NCBI RefSeq assembly: GCF_007896845.1 | Contig: NZ_VOHS01000007.1 | Coordinates: 124,001-188,000 of the forward strand | DNA from: Chitinophaga pinensis | GTDB taxonomy: Bacteria > Bacteroidota > Bacteroidia > Chitinophagales > Chitinophagaceae | Length of the DNA: 64,000 nucleotides | Direction: 5' to 3' | In this document: piece by piece, positions 55,129-63,925 of the stretch | How the letters are laid out: each line of letters begins with the position of its first letter | Position numbering within the stretch: position 1 is the first letter of the stretch | The notes under the pieces: generated by a model | The model's input: the letters and a program-made list of their open reading frames with translations, nothing else | What the model was told of the DNA's origin: nothing | Database searches by the model: none | Translations under genes and position numbers: made by a program

Positions 55129-56883
55129 TTATTGTACAATACTGCGGCGTTCGCCTATCTGCTGGCGCCACATGGCATAATACAATCCCTTTTGTTCCAG
55201 TAATGCTTCATGTGTACCTGTTTCTATGATCTTTCCTTTTTCCAGTACGTAGATAGTGTCCGCATGCATAATGGTGGATAAGCGGTGAGCAATCAGTATG
55301 TTCAGTTGTTCTCTTCTGGCGGAGATATTCCTGACGGTATCTGTAATGGCTTCTTCTGTAAGGGAGTCCAGCGCGGAAGTGGCTTCATCGAAGATCAGCA
55401 GCCGCGGACGACGGATCAATGCACGTGCGATGGATATACGTTGTTTTTCGCCGCCTGAGAGCTTTAATCCTCCTTCACCGAGCACAGTATTCACACCATG
55501 GGGAGAACGCGCCAGTAATTGGGAGCAGGAGGCCTTATGTAAAGCTTCCAGCATTTCCTCATCAGTAGCGTCAGGCTTTACGAATAAGAGGTTATCCCGG
55601 ATGGTACCCGCAAACAGTTGTGTATCCTGTGACACAAAGCCTATCTGACGGCGCATCTGGTTAAAACGGATCTCTCCGGAAGGAATGTCATTGAAATAGA
55701 TCTCTCCGGATACAGGCTGATATAAACCCAGCAAGAGCTTTACAAGCGTAGATTTACCCGAACCGGAAGGACCAACAAATGCAATCGTATCTCCGATGCC
55801 GGCCTGAAAGCTGATGCCGTCCATGGCATTTTGTGTGGCCGTCTGGTGGCGGAATACAATATCTTCAAAACGGATGCTTTCCAGCGCACCCAGTTCCACC
55901 GGACTGGCAGGTTTCTGTTCTACCGGTTTGTGCATCAACTGGTCAAACAACTGTAAGGAGCTTTCGGCTTCGCGATAGAAAACGATAATGTTGCCGAGTT
56001 CCTGTAGCGGATTGAAGATCGTGGCAGATATGAACTGCATGGCAATGAGTTCGCCGGTACTCAATACCTTCCGGAAGATCAGCCAGAGTAATATGAACAG
56101 AATGGATTGCCGTAACAGGTTGAGCGTAGTGCCTTGTATAAACGACAGCATCCTGACCTGTTTAACCTTTTTGATCTCCAGGTCATAGATGTTACGGGTG
56201 AAGATACGCAGGCGGCGTATTTCCGGAAAGGTGAGCCCGAGGCTTTTTACGAGTTCTATATTGCGGAGCGACTCGGTAATGGAGCCGGAGAGTTTCAGTG
56301 TTTCTTTATTAATGGCGCGCTGTATCTGTTTCATCTTCCGGCTCAGTAAGCCGGTCAGGGTACCCAATACAAGTACGCCAAAGAAGAAAACAGGTACCAG
56401 TGCCCAGTGTTTGGTGACAGCATACCATATCAGGAAGCCGACGCCTACCATGGAGGAGAACAGGATGTTGATAAATGCATTGATAAAGCGTTCTGTGTCA
56501 TTGCGGACTTTCTGCAACAAGGCGACTGTTTCACCACTGCGTTGTTCTTCGAATTCCTGATAGGAGAGCCGGAGGGTTTGTTTCAGCCCGTCATTGAACA
56601 CCTGCATCCCGAAGCGCTGTACGACGATACGCATCACAAAATCCTGAAAGGAGCGGCAGAGTCTTGCTATCATTGCCACGGCAATGGCTATGGCCAGCCA
56701 GAACAGCACACCTCTTACCAGTTCATCCTGTGGTTTGTTACCGGGGTGGAGTGCATAATCGTCGATGATCTTTCCAAAGATCATGGGGTCTGTCATAGTT
56801 GCCAGCTGGCCTATGCCTGCCAGTAAGAGGGATAAGGCGATCATCCAGCGGTGGGGACGCATATAAATCCAGAAGATCTTCAT
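55129..56883 (-). CDS. ABC exporter, fused permease and ATPase (MsbA-like)
   Basis: An inner-membrane half-transporter of 584 aa that works as a dimer. The membrane domain (about 1-310) has six helices. The ATPase has Walker A GPSGSGKSTL near 373-382, signature LSGGEKQRISIARAL near 477-491, Walker B LLIFDEATSALD near 498-509 and the switch region LIAHRLST. Members export lipids, peptides or drugs; the substrate is not evident. The NDH-2 gene lies 59 bases downstream on the same strand. Confidence 0.92.
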   Translation of the reverse strand: MKIFWIYMRPHRWMIALSLLLAGIGQLATMTDPMIFGKIIDDYALHPGNKPQDELVRGVLFWLAIAIAVAMIARLCRSFQDFVMRIVVQRFGMQVFNDGLKQTLRLSYQEFEEQRSGETVALLQKVRNDTERFINAFINILFSSMVGVGFLIWYAVTKHWALVPVFFFGVLVLGTLTGLLSRKMKQIQRAINKETLKLSGSITESLRNIELVKSLGLTFPEIRRLRIFTRNIYDLEIKKVKQVRMLSFIQGTTLNLLRQSILFILLWLIFRKVLSTGELIAMQFISATIFNPLQELGNIIVFYREAESSLQLFDQLMHKPVEQKPASPVELGALESIRFEDIVFRHQTATQNAMDGISFQAGIGDTIAFVGPSGSGKSTLVKLLLGLYQPVSGEIYFNDIPSGEIRFNQMRRQIGFVSQDTQLFAGTIRDNLLFVKPDATDEEMLEALHKASCSQLLARSPHGVNTVLGEGGLKLSGGEKQRISIARALIRRPRLLIFDEATSALDSLTEEAITDTVRNISARREQLNILIAHRLSTIMHADTIYVLEKGKIIETGTHEALLEQKGLYYAMWRQQIGERRSIVQ

Positions 56884-57054
56884 GCTGGGGGAAGCGGCAA
56901 AAATTGCACCACCTCCTGTCTGTTACGCCTAAATGTCAGTTTTAGACTGGTTTTCCGGTACTTTATTCATTTGCAATCGGTTATAAAGGAAGAAGAAATT
57001 AGCGCATATGTTATAGCGAGGGCATGCAATTTGCATTACAGGGGTAAAAAGGTT

Positions 57055-57249
57055 ATGGAAAAACGCGTTATCGGGATGCTCCTGACTTTTCTGGGAATTG
57101 CCGGTCTGATAATGGGAGCTGTCAGCTTTATGAATAGTACCGGCGGTACGCGGAGCATCAAGGGAATTATCATCTATTCCATACTGGGAGCGATCTTTTT
57201 CTTTGCGGGCATTGGTCTGATTCGTAATACCAAAGACCGGCCATCCTGA
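57055..57249 (+). CDS. Small two-helix membrane protein
   Basis: A 64-aa product with two hydrophobic segments, VIGMLLTFLGIAGLIMGAVS (about 5-24) and IIYSILGAIFFFAGIGLI (about 40-57), and a basic end. The open frame extends back to 56851, but that part overlaps the divergent ABC gene and is not membrane-like, so the start at MEKRVIG is preferred. No family is assigned. Confidence 0.6.
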   Translation: MEKRVIGMLLTFLGIAGLIMGAVSFMNSTGGTRSIKGIIIYSILGAIFFFAGIGLIRNTKDRPS

Positions 57250-57346
57250 TAGGTGTCTGTCCTCCTGTACATCCCTGATTTGTTAACTGCTATAGTCCGG
57301 CCGTAAGGTGATACCTGCCGGTAAAGCCTTACGCCGGCGCGCAGTT

Positions 57347-58291
57347 TTACTGCTTGAGCGTTTTGGGGAGAATACCATATTTCCTCCGGAAAGCAGCGGT
57401 AAAGTGCTGCTGATGTTGATAACCTACCAGTTCCGCCACTTCTCCGACGGTTTTCTGTTCGTCTAATAATAATTGTTTCGCTTTTTCCATTCTCACATGA
57501 CTGACATAACCAAAAATGGTATGTCCAAATAAGGCCTTAAAACCTTGTTTCAGCTTTTTCTGATTCAATCCTACCTGTCCGGCGAGGGAAATAATGGAAC
57601 AGTCTTCCGCAAAATGTTGCCCGATGTATTGTCTGGCGGCATGTAATGCAGCGATCTCCTGTGGCCGGAGGGTCGCCGGTTGCAGGTATGTTTCTTCATA
57701 ACCACTCACCTGCAGCAGGAACAGTTCAATCATTTTTGCCTCCAGCAACAACCTTTTCATCTGCCCCGTATACACAGTCGTACGCATCTCCGTAATGATG
57801 TTATGCATTTTGGGCGTTATGTGCATACAGTATCCCGGCCACAGATAATGACGTGGTGTCTGCAGTTGGTGAAAAAAGTTGCTGAGGAACTGACTTTCAT
57901 CCGTGACGAGCGCACCAAATACCGTCATAGGCATTTCTATTTCAAAGAAGGAACTTTCCTCGCCGGGGAAAAGAATGTATTCTCCTTCCAGCTCCCGCTG
58001 ATAGAAAATGCTTTGCTGATTGGCCGTCATGATAAGATGCTGATCTGCATAAGATACACCGGAGCGTCCCTGTAGTTTGAAGTGTAATTCCACCCGTTCC
58101 TTTTCAAGGCGCATCGGAATATGGTATTCCTGATCGGCGGTGTACTGGTACCACAGCATACGGGCGCTATCCATTTTCACCTCATCGTACCTGATCTCGG
58201 GACCTGTGGTCTCTTCTTTGGTGAATGTACGGGTGATCTCTTCCATTTTATAGGAGTATGCAGGAAATGGCAGTGAAGGCAATGGTTGCAT
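57347..58291 (-). CDS. AraC-family transcriptional regulator, PchR/YbtA-like
   Basis: A 314-aa regulator. The N-terminal half (about 1-200) is a ligand-sensing domain with no clear catalytic motif. The C-terminal half (about 212-314) has two helix-turn-helix motifs: CSIISLAGQVGLNQKKLKQG and TVGEVAELVGYQHQQHFTAA, then FRRKYGILP. Segments such as LNQKKLKQGFKALFGHTIFG are typical of the PchR/AlcR/YbtA group, which binds iron carriers and activates their uptake genes. ATG at 58246 is an alternative start. Its start lies beside site F, making it the best candidate for the six-site regulon. Confidence 0.88.
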   Translation of the reverse strand: MQPLPSLPFPAYSYKMEEITRTFTKEETTGPEIRYDEVKMDSARMLWYQYTADQEYHIPMRLEKERVELHFKLQGRSGVSYADQHLIMTANQQSIFYQRELEGEYILFPGEESSFFEIEMPMTVFGALVTDESQFLSNFFHQLQTPRHYLWPGYCMHITPKMHNIITEMRTTVYTGQMKRLLLEAKMIELFLLQVSGYEETYLQPATLRPQEIAALHAARQYIGQHFAEDCSIISLAGQVGLNQKKLKQGFKALFGHTIFGYVSHVRMEKAKQLLLDEQKTVGEVAELVGYQHQQHFTAAFRRKYGILPKTLKQ

Positions 58292-58313
58292 AGATAGAAA
58301 ATAGCTGATCAGA

Positions 58314-58377
58314 CCTTTTTGCGTTGATAAAAGTTCCGTTTGCGTTAACCGGGAACTCTTTCTGTTGCAGATCTTTG
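58314..58377 (+). promoter_or_regulatory. Site F: paired CC...TTTGCG boxes between araC gene and small gene
   Basis: CCTTTTTGCGTT (58314-58325) and TTCCGTTTGCGTTAA (58334-58348): the GCG cores are 21 bp apart. GATCTTTG at 58370-58377 is the -7 element (7 of 8), 34 bp after the second CC. AGTTCC (58332) with GGAACT (58351) also forms an inverted repeat, so a factor could act on both genes. Confidence 0.7.
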
Positions 58378-58394
58378 TACAAAAATAAAGTATT

Positions 58395-58691
58395 ATGGAC
58401 TACAGGCAGCCACACGAAGTGTTACTTTTCTTTGGGAAAGGGAAGAACTGGGGACGGGGGAATAAAGAATGTCTGGTCGCCCAGCAGCAGTATTACCGTC
58501 AATTGCAACTGGAAGGCAAAGTACTCCGTACCGGCCTGCAGGTACATGAAACAGGCCTGTTTGTATCCCTGTTTGTTGACTCGGATGCTACGCTTTGCGC
58601 TATCCTTGAGCAGGATCCTGCCCTCCGGGAGGAAGTCGCAGAGGTCTTACAGGCCATTCCGCTGCTTACTGAGCTAAGGGAGGCCGTATAG
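58395..58691 (+). CDS. Small protein divergent from araC, unknown function
   Basis: A 98-aa soluble protein. The pattern EVLLFFGKGK, then YYRQLQLEGKVLRTGLQVHE near 33-52, then FVSLFVDSDATLCAILEQDP, resembles the small alpha/beta barrel of YCII-type proteins, but I cannot confirm that. The -7 element of site F ends 17 bases before the ATG, so the leader is very short. It sits in the same putative regulon as the haem genes. Confidence 0.65.
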   Translation: MDYRQPHEVLLFFGKGKNWGRGNKECLVAQQQYYRQLQLEGKVLRTGLQVHETGLFVSLFVDSDATLCAILEQDPALREEVAEVLQAIPLLTELREAV

Positions 58692-58754
58692 TCTTCTCCC
58701 GGACCAGCGACGGCTCTTATACGCCCCTCACGTGGATTTACCCCGTATTAGCTT

Positions 58755-58899
58755 TACACCTGACGTGGACTTGATGCGCACTTAAGGTGGACTTAACCAG
58801 TATCTGCATTACACCTGACGTGCACCTGATGCGCACTTAAGGTGGACTTAACCAGTATCTGCCTCACACCTGACGTGGACTTAACCGGTACCTCGCCTT
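58755..58899. repeat. 55-bp tandem repeat, two full copies and a shortened third
   Basis: Copies begin at 58755, 58810 and 58865, each starting (T/C)ACACCTGACGTG. The first two differ at about three positions. The third lacks about 22 bp, consistent with recombination between the two internal GTGGACTT words. A degenerate copy may lie upstream (CACGTGGATTTACCCCG near 58728). The whole gap 58692-59255 has no convincing gene. Confidence 0.85.
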
Positions 58900-59058
58900 A
58901 CCATGATCCATACCTGACATAAGGCCGATGTCAGACCGCCCTTCATCTACCCGGTTCTGTCTACCCCAATAGTATTACTTAAATGAATATTCTCTTGCGG
59001 CGGACTTGCATTTCTCAATATCATAGAGTATTTTGTATATATATGTATTGTAATCAAT

Positions 59059-59084
59059 GGATTATGCAAACGTTTGCGTAATCC
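59059..59084. promoter_or_regulatory. LacI-type operator palindrome
   Basis: A 26-bp palindrome, GGATTA-T-GCAAAC/GTTTGC-G-TAATCC, has one mismatched pair. The core CAAACGTTTG is typical of LacI-family operators. It lies about 170 bases before the GH39 gene, so a sugar-responsive repressor or activator probably controls the glycosidases. No LacI gene is in the window. Confidence 0.7.
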
Positions 59085-59255
59085 ATAAAATGCCGTACAT
59101 TGTATACTGTACTTGTTATGATTTTACTGTAGAATTTATCAATCAAAGAGAGCTTGTATCCCCGGAATTTGTGTAAGTGAGCTATATCGCGATATGAAAA
59201 ACAATGCTGGCAAATGTTCAGGGGAACAGCCGTATAACTATCTAACCCTTACCTC

Positions 59256-60902
59256 ATGGAAAGACGTAAATTTTTGAAACAGGCAATCGTTTCAGCTGCG
59301 GGTAGTGCATTAATACCCGGCATTGTAGCAGGCCGTTCACTATGGGAAGAACAACCTCCGTTGATAATTGACACCAAAGTTCAGGGACGCACATTTTCAC
59401 ATCTCTGGAGCAAATGTGTTGGAGCAGGCCGCGCCGGAGAAGTACTACGTGCCGGATCGCCGTGGCTGGAACACCTGCAGTTCGGGCAGAAACATTGCGG
59501 CTTCCAATATTGTCGTCTTCACGGGATCTTTCACGATGATATGTCCGTTTATCAGGGTGGTGTCTATAACTGGCTCCGCGTAGATGACGTGATTAACAAA
59601 ATGTTGAAAGCCGGTGTAAAACCATTTGTAGAACTGAGCTTCTTCCCGAAAGAAATAGCAGGTGGTACAAGTACCGCTTATTGGTGGAAGGCGAATGTGT
59701 CCCCTCCGGGCGATTTTTCAAAGTGGTCACAACTGGTGACGAACTTCGCCAAACATTGTATAGAGAAATTCGGCATAGCAGAAGTAAGTAGCTGGTACTT
59801 TGAAGTCTGGAATGAACCGAATGTACGCACTACCTGGGATGGCAGTAAGAGTCAGTACTTTGCGATGTATAAAGCTACCGCACAGGCGCTTAAAACCGTC
59901 TCTCCACAATTGCGTGTAGGAGGACCTGCTACCAGTAACTTCGTTGGTGATGGCCGTTTTGATGGTGAAGCAGAAGATAAATCAAAGATATCCGTTACCG
60001 CAGGTGATCCGGAAGCACTGAAATGGAAAGGTGTGTGGATAGAAGATTTTCTGGAATATTGTAAACAGCAGCAGTTGCCTGTTGATTTTGTCTCTACACA
60101 TCCTTATCCAACAGATATACCGTTTAACAATGGCAAAGGTATGCTGAGAGGTGTAGATGCTACTCTGAAAGATCTGCAATGGTTGCGGGCAGTTGTGGAT
60201 AAAAGCGCTTTTCCGAAAGCCGAGATCCATCTCTCCGAATGGGGAACCAGTTCCTCCGCCAGAGACGCTATGCACGATGCATTGCCAACCACTGCCTATA
60301 TCGTCAAAGCAAATGTGGATTGTATCGGCCTTGCCGATGGTATGGCTTACTGGAACCTGACAGACAGTGGTGAAGAGGGCAGCGGGGCTCAATCGTTCTC
60401 CGGCGGCAATGGCTTGCTCAACTATCAGGGTATTGCCAAACCATCATTCCATGCCTACCGCATGTTGCATACATTGGGGGATGAACTGCTGTATAACAAA
60501 GACGGTATCGTTGTAACACGCCATAAAGCGAGTCAGCGGCTTACTGCCATTGTGTATAACTATCCGTCAACAATGAAAACAGTCCCTCCATTTGGTGACA
60601 CAGATGTCGTAGAAAGTGCATTGAAGCAGGGAGAACCGCGTGACTTTAATTTTAAACTGCTTAATACCAATAAAGACGCCCGCTTTAACGTCGAGATCCT
60701 CGACCGTGAAAACGGAAACGCACTCAATGCATTGAAACAGGCCGGTAATCCGGATGCATTAGCCGGCGAGCAGCTGCGACTCATGCAGCTAAGAGCAATG
60801 GCCGTAAGAGAAGAACAGGTGCTGTCAAATAATATGGGCGTATTGCTGATCGGGAAGACCCTGCAACCCTGGGATGTGATGCTGATAGATGAGACGCATT
60901 AA
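59256..60902 (+). CDS. GH39-family glycoside hydrolase (beta-xylosidase-like)
   Basis: An exported glycosidase of 548 aa. The N-terminus MERRKFLKQAIVSAAG looks like a Tat signal, with RR and a hydrophobic stretch ending near 26. The (beta/alpha)8 barrel has SWYFEVWNEPNVRTTW with acid/base Glu187, and AEIHLSEWGTSSSARD with nucleophile Glu328. The last 130 residues form a beta-sandwich. GH39 enzymes act on xylosides or related sugars; the exact linkage is unknown. It is followed by a GH95 gene. Confidence 0.85.
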   Translation: MERRKFLKQAIVSAAGSALIPGIVAGRSLWEEQPPLIIDTKVQGRTFSHLWSKCVGAGRAGEVLRAGSPWLEHLQFGQKHCGFQYCRLHGIFHDDMSVYQGGVYNWLRVDDVINKMLKAGVKPFVELSFFPKEIAGGTSTAYWWKANVSPPGDFSKWSQLVTNFAKHCIEKFGIAEVSSWYFEVWNEPNVRTTWDGSKSQYFAMYKATAQALKTVSPQLRVGGPATSNFVGDGRFDGEAEDKSKISVTAGDPEALKWKGVWIEDFLEYCKQQQLPVDFVSTHPYPTDIPFNNGKGMLRGVDATLKDLQWLRAVVDKSAFPKAEIHLSEWGTSSSARDAMHDALPTTAYIVKANVDCIGLADGMAYWNLTDSGEEGSGAQSFSGGNGLLNYQGIAKPSFHAYRMLHTLGDELLYNKDGIVVTRHKASQRLTAIVYNYPSTMKTVPPFGDTDVVESALKQGEPRDFNFKLLNTNKDARFNVEILDRENGNALNALKQAGNPDALAGEQLRLMQLRAMAVREEQVLSNNMGVLLIGKTLQPWDVMLIDETH

Positions 60903-60993
60903 TGCGGAACTGCCGTTCATAAAATTATGTGTTGTTTGTACAATCATTTCTTGCAGGAATAAGACATCATTTGTAATTTGAAGATTCAACGTA

Positions 60994-61027
60994 TACAATT
61001 ACACATTGCACCCAATGTGTAATTGTA
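60994..61027. promoter_or_regulatory. Perfect 15-bp inverted repeat between GH39 and GH95 genes
   Basis: TACAATTACACATTG (60994-61008) and CAATGTGTAATTGTA (61013-61027) flank a CACC spacer. There is no T-run, so it is more likely an operator than a terminator. It lies 85 bases before the GH95 start. Confidence 0.6.
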
Positions 61028-61111
61028 CACTTGTTACAGGACCAACGACACAGACAGTCTTATCAACCTTGTCAGGTGTCATTCGTAATTGAAAATTGAC
61101 TTTCCGCTGTT

Positions 61112-63547
61112 ATGAAAAAACTAACCCTGCTGTTAATCAGCATCTCTCCATTCTATGCACATGCGCAGCAAGCATTGAAATTATGGTACAAACAACCTGC
61201 CGGTAATGTCTGGACAGCCGCATTGCCTGTCGGAAATGGCCGTATCGCCGGAATGGTGTTCGGTAATCCGGCAGAAGAACTCTTACAGTTGAATGAAGCG
61301 ACTGTATGGACAGGTAGCCCGAACCGCAATGAGAATCCGGAAGCACTGGCCGCATTACCACAGATCCGTCAGCTGATCTTTGATGGTAAACAGAAAGAAG
61401 CACAGGACCTTGCCGGAGAAAAGATACAGACTAAGCTCTCCGGCGGACAAATGTATCAGCCTGTAGGTACTCTACACCTTGCTTTCCCCGGTCATGACCG
61501 CTATGAAAATTATTACCGCGAACTGGATATTGAAAAAGCAGTTGCTACTACTTCTTATACCGTAGACGGTGTTAAGTATACACGTGAAGTATTTGCTTCT
61601 GTTCCGGCACAGACGATCGTTGTCCGCCTCAGCAGCAGTAAACCAGGTACACTGGGATTTTCAGCTTATCTCACTACGCCACAAAAGAACGCGGTAGTGA
61701 AAGCCTCCGGAAAAGATCTTATTGTCAATGGTACAACCGGTAGCCATGAAGGTGTGGAAGGTAAAGTGAAATTCAATGGTATTACCCGTGTGATTGCCAG
61801 CGGTGGAAGTGTAACGACTGCTGATACCGCTATTACGGTGAAGAACGCCAATAGTGCGCTCCTGTTTATTTCTATGGCTACCAACTACGTGAACTATCAG
61901 GACCTGAGCGCAGATGCTGTGCAAAAAGCAAACACTTACCTGAATGCAGCGGTTAAACAATCTTACGACGCTTTGTTAAAAGGTCATATTGCTGCTTATC
62001 AACGTTATTTCAATCGCGTGAAATTAGACCTCGGTACTTCGGAAGCAGCAAAAGAACCGACTGATGTACGACTGGTCAATTTTTCAAAGACATATGATCC
62101 GCAGTTTGTATCTCTGTACTTTCAGTTTGGCCGCTACCTGCTGATCTCCTGTTCTCAGCCCGGCGGACAACCAGCTACGCTGCAGGGACTCTGGAACTCA
62201 GAAATGTCGCCCCCATGGGATAGCAAATACACCATTAATATCAATACTGAAATGAACTACTGGCCGGCAGAAAAAGATAATCTGCCGGAAATGCACGAGC
62301 CGCTGGTACAGATGGTAAAGGAACTATCAGTGACCGGACAGGGTACTGCACGTATCCTCTATGGCGCCAGAGGCTGGGTAGCGCATCATAATACAGATCT
62401 GTGGCGTATTACCGGACCGGTAGACAGAATTTTCTACGGTATCTGGAGTATGGGAGGTGCATGGCTGGCACAGCATCTCTGGGACCGTTATCTGTACAAT
62501 GGCGACAAACGTTATCTCGCAGATGTTTATCCGGCCATTAAAGGCGCTGCGTTGTTTTTTGTAGATGATCTTGTAGAAGATCCCAAACGTAAATACCTCG
62601 TGGTGAATCCGGGTACCTCTCCGGAGAATGCACCTTCCACTCGTCCGAATGTCTCTTTTGATGCTGGATGTACCATGGATAATCAGATCGTTTTTGATGC
62701 ATTGAGTGCCGCGATTAATGCCGCTGAAATACTTGGTAAAGATGCAGCGCTGGTAGATACTTTCAAGACTGTCCGCCGCCGGCTCCCGCCTATGCAGGTA
62801 GGGCAGTACGGACAACTACAGGAATGGATCGATGATCTGGATAATCCGAAAGATAATCACCGCCACATTTCTCATCTGTATGGTTTGTATCCGTCCGCAC
62901 AGATCTCTCCTGATCGTACACCGGTATTGGCCAGTGCCGCTAATACGACTTTGCTGCAACGGGGTGATGTGTCCACCGGCTGGAGTATGGGCTGGAAAGT
63001 GAACTGGTGGGCAAGATTGCAAAATGGTGAACATGCACTAAAACTGATCACCAACCAGCTGAGTCCTGTAGGCCAACATGGCGGCGGTACCTATACGAAT
63101 CTCTTTGACGCCCATGCGCCTTTCCAGATCGATGGTAACTTCGGTTGCACTTCCGGTATCACGGAAATGCTGATGCAAAGTCATGATGGCGCTATCTACG
63201 TATTACCGGCTTTACCACCACAATGGAAGACCGGCAACATCAAAGGCTTACGTGCAAGAGGAGGATTCGTCATTGATAATCTGGAATGGCAGGATGGTAA
63301 GATCACAAAACTCGTGATCACCTCTGCATTGGGCGGTAATTGCCGTATCCGTAGTGCCGTACCTTTAAAAGGGATGAGCCAGCTGAAAAAAGCATCCGGA
63401 GAAAACAGTAACCCTTTCTATCAGGTAACACCAGTAGCCGAGCCATTGGTACATCCTAAAACTGTTGCTCCACTGGAAATTGTAGCACCGAATACATATG
63501 ACGTGACAACTGAAAAAGGAAAGACATATAGTTTTACTGCTTTATAA
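61112..63547 (+). CDS. GH95-family glycoside hydrolase (alpha-L-fucosidase/galactosidase type)
   Basis: A secreted inverting glycosidase of 811 aa with signal peptide ending AHAQ. The N-terminal beta domain starts LKLWYKQPAGNVWTAALPVG and has LQLNEATVWTGSPN near 59-72. The (alpha/alpha)6 barrel carries the catalytic Asn pair in INTEMNYWPAE near 385-395, the acid Glu in NPGTSPENAPSTRP near 502-515, and the Asp in LFDAHAPFQIDGNFGCTSGI near 668-687. GH95 removes alpha-1,2-L-fucose or alpha-L-galactose from plant or host glycans. With GH39 next door, a xyloglucan-like plant glycan is possible. Confidence 0.93.
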   Translation: MKKLTLLLISISPFYAHAQQALKLWYKQPAGNVWTAALPVGNGRIAGMVFGNPAEELLQLNEATVWTGSPNRNENPEALAALPQIRQLIFDGKQKEAQDLAGEKIQTKLSGGQMYQPVGTLHLAFPGHDRYENYYRELDIEKAVATTSYTVDGVKYTREVFASVPAQTIVVRLSSSKPGTLGFSAYLTTPQKNAVVKASGKDLIVNGTTGSHEGVEGKVKFNGITRVIASGGSVTTADTAITVKNANSALLFISMATNYVNYQDLSADAVQKANTYLNAAVKQSYDALLKGHIAAYQRYFNRVKLDLGTSEAAKEPTDVRLVNFSKTYDPQFVSLYFQFGRYLLISCSQPGGQPATLQGLWNSEMSPPWDSKYTININTEMNYWPAEKDNLPEMHEPLVQMVKELSVTGQGTARILYGARGWVAHHNTDLWRITGPVDRIFYGIWSMGGAWLAQHLWDRYLYNGDKRYLADVYPAIKGAALFFVDDLVEDPKRKYLVVNPGTSPENAPSTRPNVSFDAGCTMDNQIVFDALSAAINAAEILGKDAALVDTFKTVRRRLPPMQVGQYGQLQEWIDDLDNPKDNHRHISHLYGLYPSAQISPDRTPVLASAANTTLLQRGDVSTGWSMGWKVNWWARLQNGEHALKLITNQLSPVGQHGGGTYTNLFDAHAPFQIDGNFGCTSGITEMLMQSHDGAIYVLPALPPQWKTGNIKGLRARGGFVIDNLEWQDGKITKLVITSALGGNCRIRSAVPLKGMSQLKKASGENSNPFYQVTPVAEPLVHPKTVAPLEIVAPNTYDVTTEKGKTYSFTAL

Positions 63548-63565
63548 CAGTCCCATTTTTGATAA

Positions 63566-63603
63566 CAATAACGGCGTTCTCCAGATGGAGAACGCCGTTA
63601 TTG
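63566..63603 (+). terminator. Terminator after GH95
   Basis: A perfect 17-bp stem (63566-63582 with 63587-63603) has an AGAT loop, starting 18 bases after the stop codon. Confidence 0.85.
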
Positions 63604-63925
63604 TTTATACCCCGCTGGAAATTCTTTGATATTCATATTAAATCCTTTGTTTTTACTAATTACTGTCAGCAGAATTCTCCAGACCTTTGTGCACATGATA
63701 AAGGCGTCGGATAATATGTACAGCATGATGCATAAAATCATCACCTCGTAAGTTTGTTTTTTGAAGGCTGGCTGCTGAAAGCATAACATATACACATCTA
63801 TACATAAAGATAGCATCCTGCCGGCACGACACGGGTATACTTATTGATGCATTTAGAGAAGTTTGTACAAACTGACACAACAGTAATATCTCACTTATTT
63901 CAGGATTGATTTAAAAACAAAGAAA
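63604..63925. other. Intergenic region before aldo/keto reductase
   Basis: This 322-base stretch is A/T-rich and has no convincing gene. Short minus-strand reading frames around 63598-63880 lack recognisable content. It should hold the promoter of the final gene, but no clear -7 element was found. Confidence 0.4.

Noticed and set aside
55070..55171. N-terminal extension of the NDH-2 gene
   Set aside because: The extra codons overlap the ABC exporter gene and do not look like a signal or domain; the FAD motif sits correctly after the start at 55069.
56851..57054. Longer reading frame before the small membrane protein
   Set aside because: It overlaps the divergent ABC exporter start and has no sensible composition.
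59073..59081. TTTGCGTAA near GH39 as a seventh regulon site
   Set aside because: It belongs to the LacI-type palindrome and lacks the TTTTCC boxes and spacing.
63598..63880. Two overlapping minus-strand frames of about 72 residues
   Set aside because: Cys/Ile-rich, overlapping each other in different frames, no signal or domain; most likely chance.
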